Assembly: GCA_049289295.1 (NCBI GenBank)
Contig: JBATLL010000058.1
Location: forward strand, 15,335-79,334
Direction of reading: 5' to 3'
DNA: 64,000 nt
Source of the DNA: BOKV01 sp049289295
Lineage (GTDB): Bacteria > Pseudomonadota > Alphaproteobacteria > Rhizobiales > Rhizobiaceae
Under the pieces are notes generated by a model. It saw nothing but the letters and a program-made list of their open reading frames with translations, had not been told where the DNA came from and ran no database searches. The translations under genes and the position numbers were made by a program. Shown piece by piece: positions 42,150 through 51,981 of the stretch. The first letter of the stretch is position 1, and each line of letters begins with the position of its first letter.

Positions 42150-44144
42150 ATGGCGTCACAAGCCAGCACGATCAATCTCACTTTTCCCGATGGAAACTCC
42201 CGCGAATACCCGGCCGGCATAACCGGCGGCGAGGTAGCCGGTTCGATTGCCAAATCGCTCGAAAAGAAATCCGTTGCCTATGCGCTGGACGGTGAACTGC
42301 GCGACCTGTCCGAACCCATCGGCTCAGGCGGGCGAATTGAACTTGTCACGCGTGATGATCCGCGCGCGCTTGAACTCATCCGCCATGACTGCGCGCATGT
42401 TCTGGCCGAAGCCGTACAGGAGCTGTGGCCCGGAACCCAGGTTACCATTGGCCCGGTGATCGAGAACGGCTTCTATTACGACTTTGCCCGCAATGAGCCA
42501 TTCACGCCCGAGGACCTGCCCGTCATCGAGAAGAAGATGCGCGAGGTGATCGCTCGCAACAAACCCTTCACCAAAGAAATCTGGTCGCGTGACGAAGCAA
42601 AGCGTTTCTTCCGCGAAAAGGGCGAGGCCTACAAGGTTGAACTCGTCGATGCCATTCCCGAGGACCAGACCATCCGCATCTATCGCCAGGGCGAATGGAC
42701 CGATCTTTGCCGTGGCCCGCACATGCGCACCACTGGCGATATCGGAAACGCCTTCAAGCTGATGGCTGTGGCCGGAGCCTACTGGCGCGGCGATTCGAAC
42801 AACGCAATGCTCACCCGCATCTATGGCACCGCCTGGAAAAGCCAGGAGGAGCTCGACGCCTATATCCACATGCGCGAGGAAGCCGAAAAGCGCGACCATC
42901 GCAAGCTTGGCCGTGAAATGGACCTCTTCCACTTCCAGGAAGAGGGGCCGGGCGTCGTTTTCTGGCATTCCAAGGGCTGGCGCATGTTCCAGTCGCTGGT
43001 TTCCTACATGCGTCGCCGCCTCGAAGGAACCTATGAGGAAGTCAACGCGCCGCAGATTCTAGACAAGAGCCTGTGGGAGACTTCCGGTCACTGGGGCTGG
43101 TATCAGGAAAACATGTTCGCGGTGAAATCGGCGCACGCCTTCACAAACCCCGATGACGAGGAGGCCGATCATCGCGTCTTCGCCATCAAGCCTATGAACT
43201 GCCCCGGTCATGTGCAGATTTTCAAGCATGGCCTGAAAAGCTATCGCGATCTGCCAGTGCGCCTGGCCGAGTTCGGCAATGTTCACCGCTATGAGCCGTC
43301 GGGAGCGCTGCATGGTCTGATGCGCGTGCGTGGCTTCACGCAGGATGACGCGCACGTCTTTTGTACCGAAGAGCAGATGGCTGCCGAATGCATGCGCATC
43401 AACGACCTCATTCTCTCGGTCTACCGGGACTTCGGCTTTGAGGAAATCACGGTTCTCCTGTCGACCAGGCCCGAGAAGCGTGTTGGCAATGATGCCAGCT
43501 GGGATCATGCCGAAGAAGTCATGATGAAGGTGCTCAAGCAGATCGAAGAACAGTCGGGCGGCAAGATCAGGACCGGCATCAATCCGGGCGAGGGCGCTTT
43601 CTACGGCCCGAAATTCGAATACACGCTGAAGGATGCCATCGGCCGCACCTGGCAATGCGGCACAACCCAGGTGGATTTCAACCTGCCGGAGCGTTTCGGT
43701 GCCTTCTACATCGACAGCAATTCCGAGAAGCGCCAGCCTGTGATGATCCACCGCGCGATCTGCGGTTCGATGGAGCGCTTCCTTGGCATCCTGATCGAGA
43801 ACTATGCAGGCCATTTCCCGCTCTGGCTTGCACCGGTTCAGGTCGCCGTCGCCACCATCACTTCCGAAGCCGAGCCATATGCGGATTCAGTCGTGGAACG
43901 GCTGCGCAAGGCGGGCATTCAGGCGATCAGCGACAAGCGCAACGAGAAGATCAACTACAAGGTGCGCGAACATTCGCTCGCCAAGGTGCCGGTCATCCTC
44001 GTTGCCGGACATCGCGAGTCCGCCGAGGGCACGGTGTCGATGCGCAGGCTCGGTTCGCCGAACCAGACTTCGATGACCCTCGATGAGGCGGTGGAGATGT
44101 TGCGGGTGGAAGCCACGCCACCTGATGTGATGCGGGCCGGGTGA
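42150..44144 (+). CDS. thrS: Threonyl-tRNA synthetase
   Basis: A 664-residue class II synthetase that charges tRNA-Thr. Domains in order: TGS (INLTFPDGNSREYPAG, about 6-68), the editing domain starting HDCAHVLAEAVQELWP, the catalytic core with zinc ligands in KPMNCPGHVQIF and HRAICGSMERF, motif 2 FGNVHRYEPSGALHGLMRVRGF, and the anticodon-binding domain (APVQVAVATITSEA onward). ATG 42150 follows AGGAG by eight bases; the frame opens at 42027 but the extension is not ThrRS-like. No T-box or other leader is evident upstream. Confidence 0.96.
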   Translation: MASQASTINLTFPDGNSREYPAGITGGEVAGSIAKSLEKKSVAYALDGELRDLSEPIGSGGRIELVTRDDPRALELIRHDCAHVLAEAVQELWPGTQVTIGPVIENGFYYDFARNEPFTPEDLPVIEKKMREVIARNKPFTKEIWSRDEAKRFFREKGEAYKVELVDAIPEDQTIRIYRQGEWTDLCRGPHMRTTGDIGNAFKLMAVAGAYWRGDSNNAMLTRIYGTAWKSQEELDAYIHMREEAEKRDHRKLGREMDLFHFQEEGPGVVFWHSKGWRMFQSLVSYMRRRLEGTYEEVNAPQILDKSLWETSGHWGWYQENMFAVKSAHAFTNPDDEEADHRVFAIKPMNCPGHVQIFKHGLKSYRDLPVRLAEFGNVHRYEPSGALHGLMRVRGFTQDDAHVFCTEEQMAAECMRINDLILSVYRDFGFEEITVLLSTRPEKRVGNDASWDHAEEVMMKVLKQIEEQSGGKIRTGINPGEGAFYGPKFEYTLKDAIGRTWQCGTTQVDFNLPERFGAFYIDSNSEKRQPVMIHRAICGSMERFLGILIENYAGHFPLWLAPVQVAVATITSEAEPYADSVVERLRKAGIQAISDKRNEKINYKVREHSLAKVPVILVAGHRESAEGTVSMRRLGSPNQTSMTLDEAVEMLRVEATPPDVMRAG

Positions 44145-44317
44145 ACTTCGGTTCGCCCGCTCCTGAGCGCCGATGAAACACTCCCATTGCGTTTCGCCCA
44201 CAAACCGGGGCGAAACCGGCAGCGGATCGGTGCAACTGTCTTATGTTTGTCATACCAATCATCCACAGGATGGTAGGCACCCAGCAGATATGATTCCCAC
44301 GTTTGAGGAATGGCAGA

Positions 44318-45205
44318 ATGATTGCAATGCGCAGCACAAGGGTAGAGCGCTTCCCTGAATTGTCTTACGCCAATGCCGCCGATTCCCGGTTGAAGCAATG
44401 GCTCATACGCCGTGTGGAGCGCTATTCGGGCAGGGACCATTTTGCAGAGCTGTATGACACCTGGCGCAGCCGCGTCGTCGGCCATTCCGAACGCGTTATG
44501 GGCGACATGCTGGCGCTCATCAACATCGGCCTTTCCGTCCGCGCGCAGGCCTGGCCGCCGGAACAATTGCCCGATACGCCGCTGGTCATCATTGCCAACC
44601 ATCCCTTCGGCATCGGCGATGGCATTGCGGTGCTCGCACTTGCCGAACAGATCGACAGGCCGTTCCGTGTCCTGATCAACAAGGAACTGCTCAAGGTTCC
44701 CGAAATCCGGCCCTATTCGCTGCCGATTGACTTCACCGAAACGCGCGAAGCCGTTGAAATGAATCTGCAAACCCGCAAGGAGGCCGTGCGCCTGCTGCGC
44801 GAGGGCGTGACGATTGTCGTCTTTCCGGCTGGTGGTGTGGCGACGGCACCCAAGGGTCTGGGCAAGGCGCAGGATCTTCCGTGGAAGGCCTTCCCGGCCC
44901 GCCTGATCCAGGCTGCCGGCGCATCGGTCATCCCGGTCTTCTTCGAAGGGCAGAACGGCACTCTGTTTCAGCTTGCAAGCAAGCTTTCCCTGACCATGCG
45001 CCTGTCATTGCTGATCCGCGAATTCCGCCGCCTGGCTGGCAAGACCATCACCGCCCATGTCGGGCCGCTGATACCTGCGTCTGACCTGGCCGACATGCGC
45101 GACAGGAAGGTCCTGACGGATTATCTCCATCAGGCGGTCTTCTCCATGCGTCCTGCGCGGCGCAGAAACGATGAACAGCGTGCTGATGCGCGACTGGCTG
45201 CCTGA
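44318..45205 (+). CDS. PlsC-like lysophospholipid acyltransferase
   Basis: A 295-residue glycerolipid acyltransferase-like protein. The catalytic motif is NHPFGIGDG (94-102), the second block is VFPAGGVATAP, and PWKAFPARLIQAAGASVIPVFF follows, as in the OlsA/PlsC-related group that acylates lysophospholipids or lyso-ornithine lipids. It should act at the cytoplasmic face of the inner membrane. ATG 44318 has GAGGAA upstream; a TTG at 44303 is also in frame. Which lysolipid it uses cannot be told. Confidence 0.8.
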   Translation: MIAMRSTRVERFPELSYANAADSRLKQWLIRRVERYSGRDHFAELYDTWRSRVVGHSERVMGDMLALINIGLSVRAQAWPPEQLPDTPLVIIANHPFGIGDGIAVLALAEQIDRPFRVLINKELLKVPEIRPYSLPIDFTETREAVEMNLQTRKEAVRLLREGVTIVVFPAGGVATAPKGLGKAQDLPWKAFPARLIQAAGASVIPVFFEGQNGTLFQLASKLSLTMRLSLLIREFRRLAGKTITAHVGPLIPASDLADMRDRKVLTDYLHQAVFSMRPARRRNDEQRADARLAA

Positions 45206-45234
45206 ACCGGAAGCCAGGTTGAAGAAGTCGTCGG

Positions 45235-46122
45235 CTATTCCGCCAGCACCTCGACATCGCGATTGGTACCGGACTGCACCTCGAAATCACGCGAATAGAT
45301 CTTGTCGGCATTCTTGGCGATCGCGGTGTAGGAGCCTTCAGAAAGGACGAAGGCGGGGAACGCGCTCGAGCTTTCGGTAATGACATCGCCCGATTCGGTC
45401 AGCAGCGACCAGGCCGTGTCGGCAATCGCATCGCCACCCAGTGTCTTGACCAGTTTGAAGGTTATGCGCGCCGCACGATGCTGGATGGTTACCGCCGTCA
45501 CCTTGCCTGGCTCCACGATGATGTCCGCGCGCACTTCGGCATTGAGGCGGCCATATTGCGAAACGACATGATAGGTGCCCGCATGCACCGGCACGATTTC
45601 CAGTGGCCGCACGTTGCGCGCGACAAGCTGGCGCTCACCTCTCTCATCGGCATCCTTTGAATAGACGTCGAACCGCAGCAATGTCGGCGGGATCCTGCCT
45701 TCATCGGACGTGACACCATTGAGCTGGAAGGCGCCCGCGTTCAGCGTGAAATTCTCGCGGTCGATCTCGCCGCTGACAACGATGCGTCGCACGGCACCTG
45801 AATAGCCATAGGCTGCGTGGACGAAATACTCACCGGGTGTGATGTCGAAGGCCTTGACGCCTCCGCTTGCCTGGGCAAGCAGGGGCAATTTGCCATCTTC
45901 GCCGATCTTGTGTCCGAAAATGCGCCATTCGACCCCGTCCGTCAGGGCTTCAGTCGTTTCCGTCATGCGCGCTTCGAAAACCACACGGGTTGTCTTGGTT
46001 GCACCACTGGTGTCGGATTGCTGGGCAAAGGCAGGCAGTGGGCCGCTTATCACGGCCATCAGAAACGCTGCGAAGAGCAGCATCATCTTGCAGGCAGTGC
46101 GGATGGAATCGCTGGGCAGCAT
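45235..46122 (-). CDS. Exported protein with repeated Ig/CarbReg-like beta domains, unknown function
   Basis: A 295-residue periplasmic or secreted protein with a signal peptide (MMLLFAAFLMAVISGPLPAFA then QQ). The mature part looks like three beta-sandwich units of ~85 residues, each ending in a phrase about a value being given (FDITPGEYFVHAAYGYSG, EIVPVHAGTYHVVSQYG, FVLSEGSYTAIAKNADK), as in carboxypeptidase-regulatory-like repeats. No catalytic motif is visible. It runs convergently onto the acyltransferase gene. Confidence 0.7.
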   Translation of the reverse strand: MLPSDSIRTACKMMLLFAAFLMAVISGPLPAFAQQSDTSGATKTTRVVFEARMTETTEALTDGVEWRIFGHKIGEDGKLPLLAQASGGVKAFDITPGEYFVHAAYGYSGAVRRIVVSGEIDRENFTLNAGAFQLNGVTSDEGRIPPTLLRFDVYSKDADERGERQLVARNVRPLEIVPVHAGTYHVVSQYGRLNAEVRADIIVEPGKVTAVTIQHRAARITFKLVKTLGGDAIADTAWSLLTESGDVITESSSAFPAFVLSEGSYTAIAKNADKIYSRDFEVQSGTNRDVEVLAE

Positions 46123-46249
46123 CGAAGTTCCCGATTGTTCGCGCTGTTGAAGCCCGTCTTGGCGGCAAATTCAAGACCTTCCCGATTTTCACCGGCTACA
46201 GGATACGCTATTGCACATCTGTCCCCCGTTAAGGGGAAAAGGAGAAAGC

Positions 46250-46846
46250 ATGTCCGGAACTCTCGACACAGCCCGCAACGACGCCGTCCTTGAATTCATG
46301 CGCAACCGTCGTTCGGTGCCTGCAAAGACCATGGCAGGTCCCGGGCCGGACGAGGCTGAACTGCGTGAGATGATTGCCATCGCCTCACGCGTGCCCGATC
46401 ACGGAAAGATCTGCCCCTGGCGCTTCATCCGCTATTCGCCCGATGCCTGCGTGCGACTGGGCGCGGAATTCGAAAAGCGTGCGCTCGAACTTGATCCGGC
46501 AATGTCGCAGGAGATGCAGGCAATCGAACGCGCGCGGTTTACGCGGGTGCCGGTCGTCATCGGCGTTGCAAGTCGCACGGTGGATCATCCCAAGGTTCCG
46601 CAATGGGAGCAGCGCCTGTCGGCAGGTGCCGTCTGCATGAACCTGCTGATCGCCGCCAATGCCCATGGCTATGACGCGCAATGGCTTACCGAATGGGTGG
46701 CTTTCGACGAAAAGCTCCATGCGACACTGGGCTATGCCGCCGAAGAGAAAGTTGCCGGTTTCATCTATATCGGTACGCGGACCATGCCGAAAACGGAGCG
46801 TGATCGCCCGCAGATTGATAGTGTTCTCAGCGTCATGGAGGCCTGA
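46250..46846 (+). CDS. Nitroreductase family protein (YdjA-like)
   Basis: A 198-residue FMN-dependent oxidoreductase of the nitroreductase fold: FMRNRRSVPAKTM near the start (FMN phosphate contact), IASRVPDHGKICPWRF, and AGAVCMNLLIAANAHGYDAQWLT, AEEKVAGFIYIGT. It reduces nitro or quinone-type substrates with NAD(P)H, though the physiological role of this YdjA-like group is unclear. GGAGAAAGC lies before ATG 46250. Confidence 0.87.
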   Translation: MSGTLDTARNDAVLEFMRNRRSVPAKTMAGPGPDEAELREMIAIASRVPDHGKICPWRFIRYSPDACVRLGAEFEKRALELDPAMSQEMQAIERARFTRVPVVIGVASRTVDHPKVPQWEQRLSAGAVCMNLLIAANAHGYDAQWLTEWVAFDEKLHATLGYAAEEKVAGFIYIGTRTMPKTERDRPQIDSVLSVMEA

Positions 46847-46988
46847 GGCCAGGCTCCTTGCTGCGGATTCGCGTTCACCAGTGAAACGCGAATCTTAATT
46901 TTCATGGTGAACCAAGCGTTAATCCTTTGCCTGCATGATCTGCCTGTCAGTGCCGCCAGTGTGCCGGTGGCTTAGCAGAGTAGAGTGA

Positions 46989-48515
46989 ATGATTATTGAG
47001 CGTTTCCTGACCTGGTTCGATACTGCACCCGATGAAGAAAAGGCCGCCGCAACGAGAGCACTCGCGCGCGCCTACCTTGTTTGTGACCTGTCGCAGGGCG
47101 ATGCCGAAATGGCGGAAGCGGCAATGACGGTTGTGCTGGACGACCACGATCGCGAAGTGCGCATGGCGCTGGCAGATACACTGGGCGACAGTGAAAACGC
47201 ACCGCGCCACGTCATCATGGCGCTGGCCATCGATACCGCCGAAATTTCCGCCATGATCCTGTCCCGCTCTCCCGTTCTGGTCGATGCGGAACTTGTTGAT
47301 TTCGTGCGCACTGGCACCCCGCCCCAGCAGGCCGCGATTGCTTCTCGCTACATGCCGCCGATTTCCGTTTGCCGTGAAATCGCCGAATCCGGCGATTGCG
47401 CCGCCTGTGTGGAACTTCTGATGAACGAAACCGCAGGCGTTCCTGCTGACGCCATCCACAGGATCGCGGAACGTTTCGGTGATCAGCATGAGGCCAGATC
47501 ATTGCTCGTGCGCCAGACAATGCTGCGACCCGCGACACGCATCCTGCTGCTCGAACACCTGGCGGAAGCCTATGCCGACGAGGCATGCAATGGCGCCGAG
47601 ATGAGCCAGGCTCGCCGCGAAGCGCTTGTGCGCGACATGTGCGACAAGGCAACAATCACCTACGCCGCGCAGGCTGGCGAACTCGACATGGGCGAAATCG
47701 TCACCACCCTGATTGCGCGCCACAGACTGAACGCAGCCTTCCTCCTGCGGGCGATCTGCATGGGCAACATTGCGCTTTTCGCCCATTCGCTGGCGGTCCT
47801 GTCCGAAACGCCGGTTCGCCGCGTCGAGGCGATGCTGTCCGAACGCCGCACAAGCGCCTTTCGCGCCGCCTACAACAAGGCCGGCCTGCCGCAATCTGCC
47901 TGGAGTGTCTTTTCAAAGTCGGTGGACACATGGCGTGGCCTCCTGTCCAGCGACGGCGTTGCCGATATTTCCCGCCTGCCGTTCCTCGTCACGCGTGAGG
48001 TGCTGAGCGCCTATCACCCTGACAAGGATGCTCATTTTGATGCGTTGCTGGTTCTGCTGCGCAAGCTGGCGGCAGAAGCTGCCAGGGAAAATGCGCTCAA
48101 CGAGGTGAGCCGCATCACGCGCGAACTTGAAGAACGCGAGCAGCTGATGCTGGAAGCGCCAGAAGAAATCTTCGAGGTTGATCCGCAGGTGCTGGCCGAA
48201 TTTGCCATGCATTTCGCCGAGGAAATCGTGGACATGGAAGAAGACCTGGCCAGGGAAGAAATACCGTGGAGCGTCGATGAGGATGTCGCTGCAAGGATCG
48301 ATGAAATCCTGCTTGACGAGGAAGCCTGGGCACGGGGCGAACTCGGCGAACCCGACACCGATGATTACGCGAACGATGACATGCCTATGGTCCAGCCAGC
48401 AGTTCATGGCGAAAGCCCGTCGATGGGGCTGCGCCCCGAAATGCCGGTGTCGCTGCTCGTTGACATCGCGCGTGCCCGTGCACGGCCGATCGAGATGGAT
48501 CTCGAAGCGGCCTGA
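46989..48515 (+). CDS. DUF2336 family protein
   Basis: A 508-residue all-helical protein of the alphaproteobacterial DUF2336 family. HEAT-like helices run through about 1-330 (VVLDDHDREVRMALADTLGDSENAPRHV, VDFVRTGTPPQQAAIASRY), with the family core near SETPVRRVEAMLSERRTSAFRAAYNKAGLP, followed by a very acidic C-terminal tail (about 385-460). Function is unknown; cytosolic. No operon partner is evident. Confidence 0.8.
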   Translation: MIIERFLTWFDTAPDEEKAAATRALARAYLVCDLSQGDAEMAEAAMTVVLDDHDREVRMALADTLGDSENAPRHVIMALAIDTAEISAMILSRSPVLVDAELVDFVRTGTPPQQAAIASRYMPPISVCREIAESGDCAACVELLMNETAGVPADAIHRIAERFGDQHEARSLLVRQTMLRPATRILLLEHLAEAYADEACNGAEMSQARREALVRDMCDKATITYAAQAGELDMGEIVTTLIARHRLNAAFLLRAICMGNIALFAHSLAVLSETPVRRVEAMLSERRTSAFRAAYNKAGLPQSAWSVFSKSVDTWRGLLSSDGVADISRLPFLVTREVLSAYHPDKDAHFDALLVLLRKLAAEAARENALNEVSRITRELEEREQLMLEAPEEIFEVDPQVLAEFAMHFAEEIVDMEEDLAREEIPWSVDEDVAARIDEILLDEEAWARGELGEPDTDDYANDDMPMVQPAVHGESPSMGLRPEMPVSLLVDIARARARPIEMDLEAA

Positions 48516-48548
48516 TCCGCTCAGCCATGTCTGAAGCCGTGAACAGTC

Positions 48549-49307
48549 TTAATACTGGAACTGTTCGGCAAGGATGCGTTCGTCCCACGAATGATCCCGG
48601 TCGAACAGGATCACACCCTTGGATTTTCTGTCCATCTCCACTGTTACCTTGCTGACGGACTTTATCTCCGTATGGTCGGCAACCGCATTGACGGGACGCT
48701 TGGAAGTATCGTGACACTCGATCACGATCTTGCTCGTGTTTGGAATGAGAGCCCCGCGCCAGCGTCTCGGCCTGAACGGGCTGACAGGGGTGAGCGCCAG
48801 CAGCGGCGCTTCAAGCGGCAGTATCGGGCCATGCGCTGACAGATTGTAGGCGGTCGAACCGGCAGGCGTTGCCACCAGCACACCGTCGCAGATCAGCGGA
48901 TCGAGCCGCACCTTGCCGTCGATGGCAATGCACAGGCTTGCTGCCTGGTAGGACTGGCGCAACAGCGAGACTTCGTTGATTGCCCTTGCATGATGCTCCT
49001 CGCCATTAACGTCCACAGCCACCATCTCCAGCGGACGGATATAGCTGCGGGTGGAATTTTCCAGCCGGTCCTGCAGGTCGTCCTCGGAATATTCGTTCAT
49101 GAGAAACCCGACGGTGCCCTTGTTCATGCCGTAGACGGGAATTCCGGAATTCATGAAGGAATGCTGCGTGGCCAGCATGAAGCCATCGCCACCAAGCGCA
49201 ACAATGTGGCTTGCCGAATCCGGGTCCACATTGCCATAGCGCTTTTCCAGACTGGCCATTGCGGCCTGGGCGTCCGGCGAGTTGCTGGCGACAAAGGCGA
49301 TTTTCAT
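48549..49307 (-). CDS. nadK: NAD kinase
   Basis: A 252-residue NAD kinase that makes NADP from NAD and ATP. The GGDG motif (39-42, VALGGDGFML), the substrate loop YGMNKGTVGFLMN, ARAINEVSLLR and DGVLVATPAGSTAYNLSA are all present. Met 49307 begins the conserved MKIAFVAS; a TTG at 49319 is in frame but adds only four residues. It is monocistronic and convergent with the DUF2336 gene. Confidence 0.95.
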   Translation of the reverse strand: MKIAFVASNSPDAQAAMASLEKRYGNVDPDSASHIVALGGDGFMLATQHSFMNSGIPVYGMNKGTVGFLMNEYSEDDLQDRLENSTRSYIRPLEMVAVDVNGEEHHARAINEVSLLRQSYQAASLCIAIDGKVRLDPLICDGVLVATPAGSTAYNLSAHGPILPLEAPLLALTPVSPFRPRRWRGALIPNTSKIVIECHDTSKRPVNAVADHTEIKSVSKVTVEMDRKSKGVILFDRDHSWDERILAEQFQY

Positions 49308-49537
49308 GTGCGTGGCCAATCCCTGTTGCTGGGTCCGTTAACCGGTCCCCGCTGCACCGGGCAGCAGGGCAGGGCGTGGACGGTATGGTTCGCAAGATGT
49401 AAACCAATCCGTTTCTGGTAACAAATTGTTAAGCACGCAGGCGCACACTGGCTCCGTCTTGTTAAAGCCGGATGCGTATTTGTCCGTTCAGTTCAAAGCT
49501 TCCGGCAGGTGATCGAGTTACGAGTAGAGGTAAAGCA

Positions 49538-49765
49538 ATGATCAGACCTGCTAGTGAAATCGAATATCCAGCCTCCGAAGCCCAACGCCACCGCGCCAGC
49601 ATGCTTGCGCGCATGGAAGCGTTGAACATGGCGAATCACGCCCTGATGGCCGTCATTGCCGAGCGAATCGGCGCTGAAACCACCGAAGACGAACTGCGCG
49701 TTCATGAATTGACCGCCGAGCAGGATCGTCTGATCGAGAACATGCGCGAACTCGCGCGCATCTGA
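49538..49765 (+). CDS. Small helical protein of unknown function
   Basis: A 75-residue charged, helix-rich protein (YPASEAQRHRASMLARMEALNM; EDELRVHELTAEQDRLIENM) without membrane segments or motifs. GTAGAGG lies eight bases before ATG 49538, and the coding composition matches the genome, so it is likely real. It is not recognised. Confidence 0.6.
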   Translation: MIRPASEIEYPASEAQRHRASMLARMEALNMANHALMAVIAERIGAETTEDELRVHELTAEQDRLIENMRELARI

Positions 49766-49820
49766 TCGCATCAACAAGCTGTTTTAAGGCCGCCGTGGAT
49801 TATCCGTCCGCGGTGGCTTT

Positions 49821-51635
49821 TCATTTGCCGATGGCAATGCCTTCGCGCCGCGGATCAGCCCCGCCTTCAAGATGATCGGCGTAGATCGCAATACCGTGCA
49901 GGCCTGAATTGAGTTCGCGTGCAACCACTTCATATCCAAGGGCTGCAAGGTCCGGCGCCAGCGACTCCGCACTTGTTCCCTCTTCCAGATCATAGCTGCC
50001 ATAGCGGTTGACGAGATGGGGCAGTGAAATTGCTGTCTGAATGTCCATTTCCCAGTCGATGAAGGCGACAAGCGTCTTGGCCACGAAGCCGATGATCCGG
50101 CTGCCGCCAGGCGAGCCAATCGCCAGCTCCGGCTTGCCGTCGCGCAGCACGATGGTCGGCGCCATGGAAGAACGCGGGCGCTTTCCCGGTTCAACCCGGT
50201 TGGCAACCGCAACGCCGTCGCGTTCGGGCAGGAAGGAAAAGTCGGTCAGCTCATTGTTGAGCAGGAATCCTCGCACCATCAGCCGCGACCCGAAACCGTT
50301 CTCGATGGTTGTCGTCATCGACACGACATTGCCGTCGCTGTCCACGATGGAAAAGTGGCTGGTGGACGGAAACTCGATCGTGTCCCCAGGTGCAAGGTTC
50401 ATGGCATGATCGCTGGGCGGTTCGCCCGCCTTCACGGCATCGGCAGGCAGCGCTTGCTTGCCATCCAGAAGCTTTGCGCGCTCCGCCAGATAGGCGGCAT
50501 TGGTCAGCCCCTTCGGCATTTTCACGAAGTCGGCGTCGGCCATGTAGAGTTCACGATCGGCAAAGGCCAGTCGCGAGGCATCGCCAATGAGCCGCCAGCT
50601 TTGCGCACTGTCGGGGCCGAGGGACTTCAGGTCATACGGCTCGACCATCTTGAGTATCTGTCCAATGCTCAGGGCCCCGGAGGAGGGCGGTCCCATGCCG
50701 CAAACATCAAGCGCGCGATAGGTAACGCAGACGGGTTCGCGCTCGATGACCTTGTAGCTGGCAAGATCATCCGCCGACAGGACGCCGGGATTGCCTGTTG
50801 CGCCACGAACGGCAGCAACGATGTCGCCTGCAATCTCGCCCTTGTAGAAGGCATCCGCCCCGCCCACGGCAATGGCGCGCAGTGTCTGGGCGTAGGCTGG
50901 GTTTTTCAGCAGCGTTCCAACAAAGATCGGCACGCCTTCTTCAGACAGGAAATAGTCTCTGGTCGCTTCATGAACATAGAGTGTGTCGGCGGTATCGCTG
51001 ATGAGCGCGTTGAGCCTCGGGGAAACCGTGAAGCCCTTGTCTGCAAGCGCAATCGCCGGTTCAAAAAGCTCGGCCCAGGGCAGGCGGCCATGGCGCGCAT
51101 GCATGTCGGCCAACAGCCGCACCGTTCCCGGTGTGCCGACGGACCTTCCACCCACTACCGCATCGAAGAATTTGAGTGGCTTGCCTTCGCCATCGAGAAA
51201 GAGGGCGGGTGTAGCCTCCTTCGGCGCTGTCTCGCGCCCGTCAAAGCTGGTCAGTTTTCCCGATTTTCCGTCATAAAGGAGAGCGAATGCACCGCCGCCA
51301 AGACCGGAGGATTGCGGCTCAACCAACCCCAGTACCAGCTGGACAGCAACCATGGCATCGACGGCGTTGCCACCTTTTTCAAGCACATTCCGCCCGGCCT
51401 CTGCGGCAATCGGATTGGCAGCCGACACCATGTACTGCTTCGCCCTGACGACCTCGCGCTGGGTTCGTCCAGTGCCGTTTTCGGGCTGATACTGATCCGT
51501 CGCCTGCTGGGCTCGGGCAATTGGCGGAGCGAGCGTTGCTGCAAGAACCGCCAGAACCGCGCTTGCCTTCAGGCCGCGCATGATCATCAACACCGTGGTG
51601 GTTGGGCCACGGCTGCCTGTGCAAGAATCGTTCAT
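49821..51635 (-). CDS. ggt: Gamma-glutamyltransferase
   Basis: A 604-residue periplasmic gamma-glutamyltranspeptidase. A signal peptide (SAVLAVLAATLAPPIARA) precedes the large subunit. The autoproteolysis site and N-terminal nucleophile Thr of the small subunit lie in FPSTSHFSIVDSDGNVVSMT, with GMGPPSSGALSIGQ and LAIGSPGGSRI for substrate binding. It hydrolyses glutathione and transfers gamma-glutamyl groups. GAAAGG is seven bases before the ATG at 51635. Two small exported-protein genes lie upstream on the same strand, 21 bp away, and may be co-transcribed. Confidence 0.93.
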   Translation of the reverse strand: MNDSCTGSRGPTTTVLMIMRGLKASAVLAVLAATLAPPIARAQQATDQYQPENGTGRTQREVVRAKQYMVSAANPIAAEAGRNVLEKGGNAVDAMVAVQLVLGLVEPQSSGLGGGAFALLYDGKSGKLTSFDGRETAPKEATPALFLDGEGKPLKFFDAVVGGRSVGTPGTVRLLADMHARHGRLPWAELFEPAIALADKGFTVSPRLNALISDTADTLYVHEATRDYFLSEEGVPIFVGTLLKNPAYAQTLRAIAVGGADAFYKGEIAGDIVAAVRGATGNPGVLSADDLASYKVIEREPVCVTYRALDVCGMGPPSSGALSIGQILKMVEPYDLKSLGPDSAQSWRLIGDASRLAFADRELYMADADFVKMPKGLTNAAYLAERAKLLDGKQALPADAVKAGEPPSDHAMNLAPGDTIEFPSTSHFSIVDSDGNVVSMTTTIENGFGSRLMVRGFLLNNELTDFSFLPERDGVAVANRVEPGKRPRSSMAPTIVLRDGKPELAIGSPGGSRIIGFVAKTLVAFIDWEMDIQTAISLPHLVNRYGSYDLEEGTSAESLAPDLAALGYEVVARELNSGLHGIAIYADHLEGGADPRREGIAIGK

Positions 51636-51656
51636 GGCGAACCTTTCGCGAGACGG

Positions 51657-51980
51657 TCAGAACCGCAGGATTGGAAACCGGTCATCATTGATGCGGGTCC
51701 GGCAGATATAGCCGGCCAGGCAACGCGGATTGTCCTTGGCCGGCACGCGCTTGAGTTCCAGTTCCTCGTCGCCGCCGCATAGCCCTATGCCCGCGACGAT
51801 GCGGTCATAAGTGTGCTGGCCTGTCGTCATGACAACGGCACCCCGGCTTGCCACCATGGTCCTGACCTGCGCGCAACTCATCACTCGCACATCGGGCCTT
51901 GCCGCATGCACGATGCTGCTGGTGGCCATCGCGAAGATCGAAGCCAGCATCATGGCTGGCGCAGGCCTGCCTCTCAACAT
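51657..51980 (-). CDS. Small exported four-cysteine protein, paralogue B
   Basis: A 107-residue secreted protein: signal peptide (AMMLASIFAMATSSIVHA) then a ~80-residue domain with four Cys. It is homologous to the gene directly upstream, sharing SCxQ, VVMTTGxHTYxRIVAGxGxCG and DNPRCxxGYxC. Its ATG lies one base after the upstream stop (TGA-C-ATG), so translation is coupled. Two disulfides are likely. Function unknown. Confidence 0.75.
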   Translation of the reverse strand: MLRGRPAPAMMLASIFAMATSSIVHAARPDVRVMSCAQVRTMVASRGAVVMTTGQHTYDRIVAGIGLCGGDEELELKRVPAKDNPRCLAGYICRTRINDDRFPILRF

Positions 51981-51981
51981 G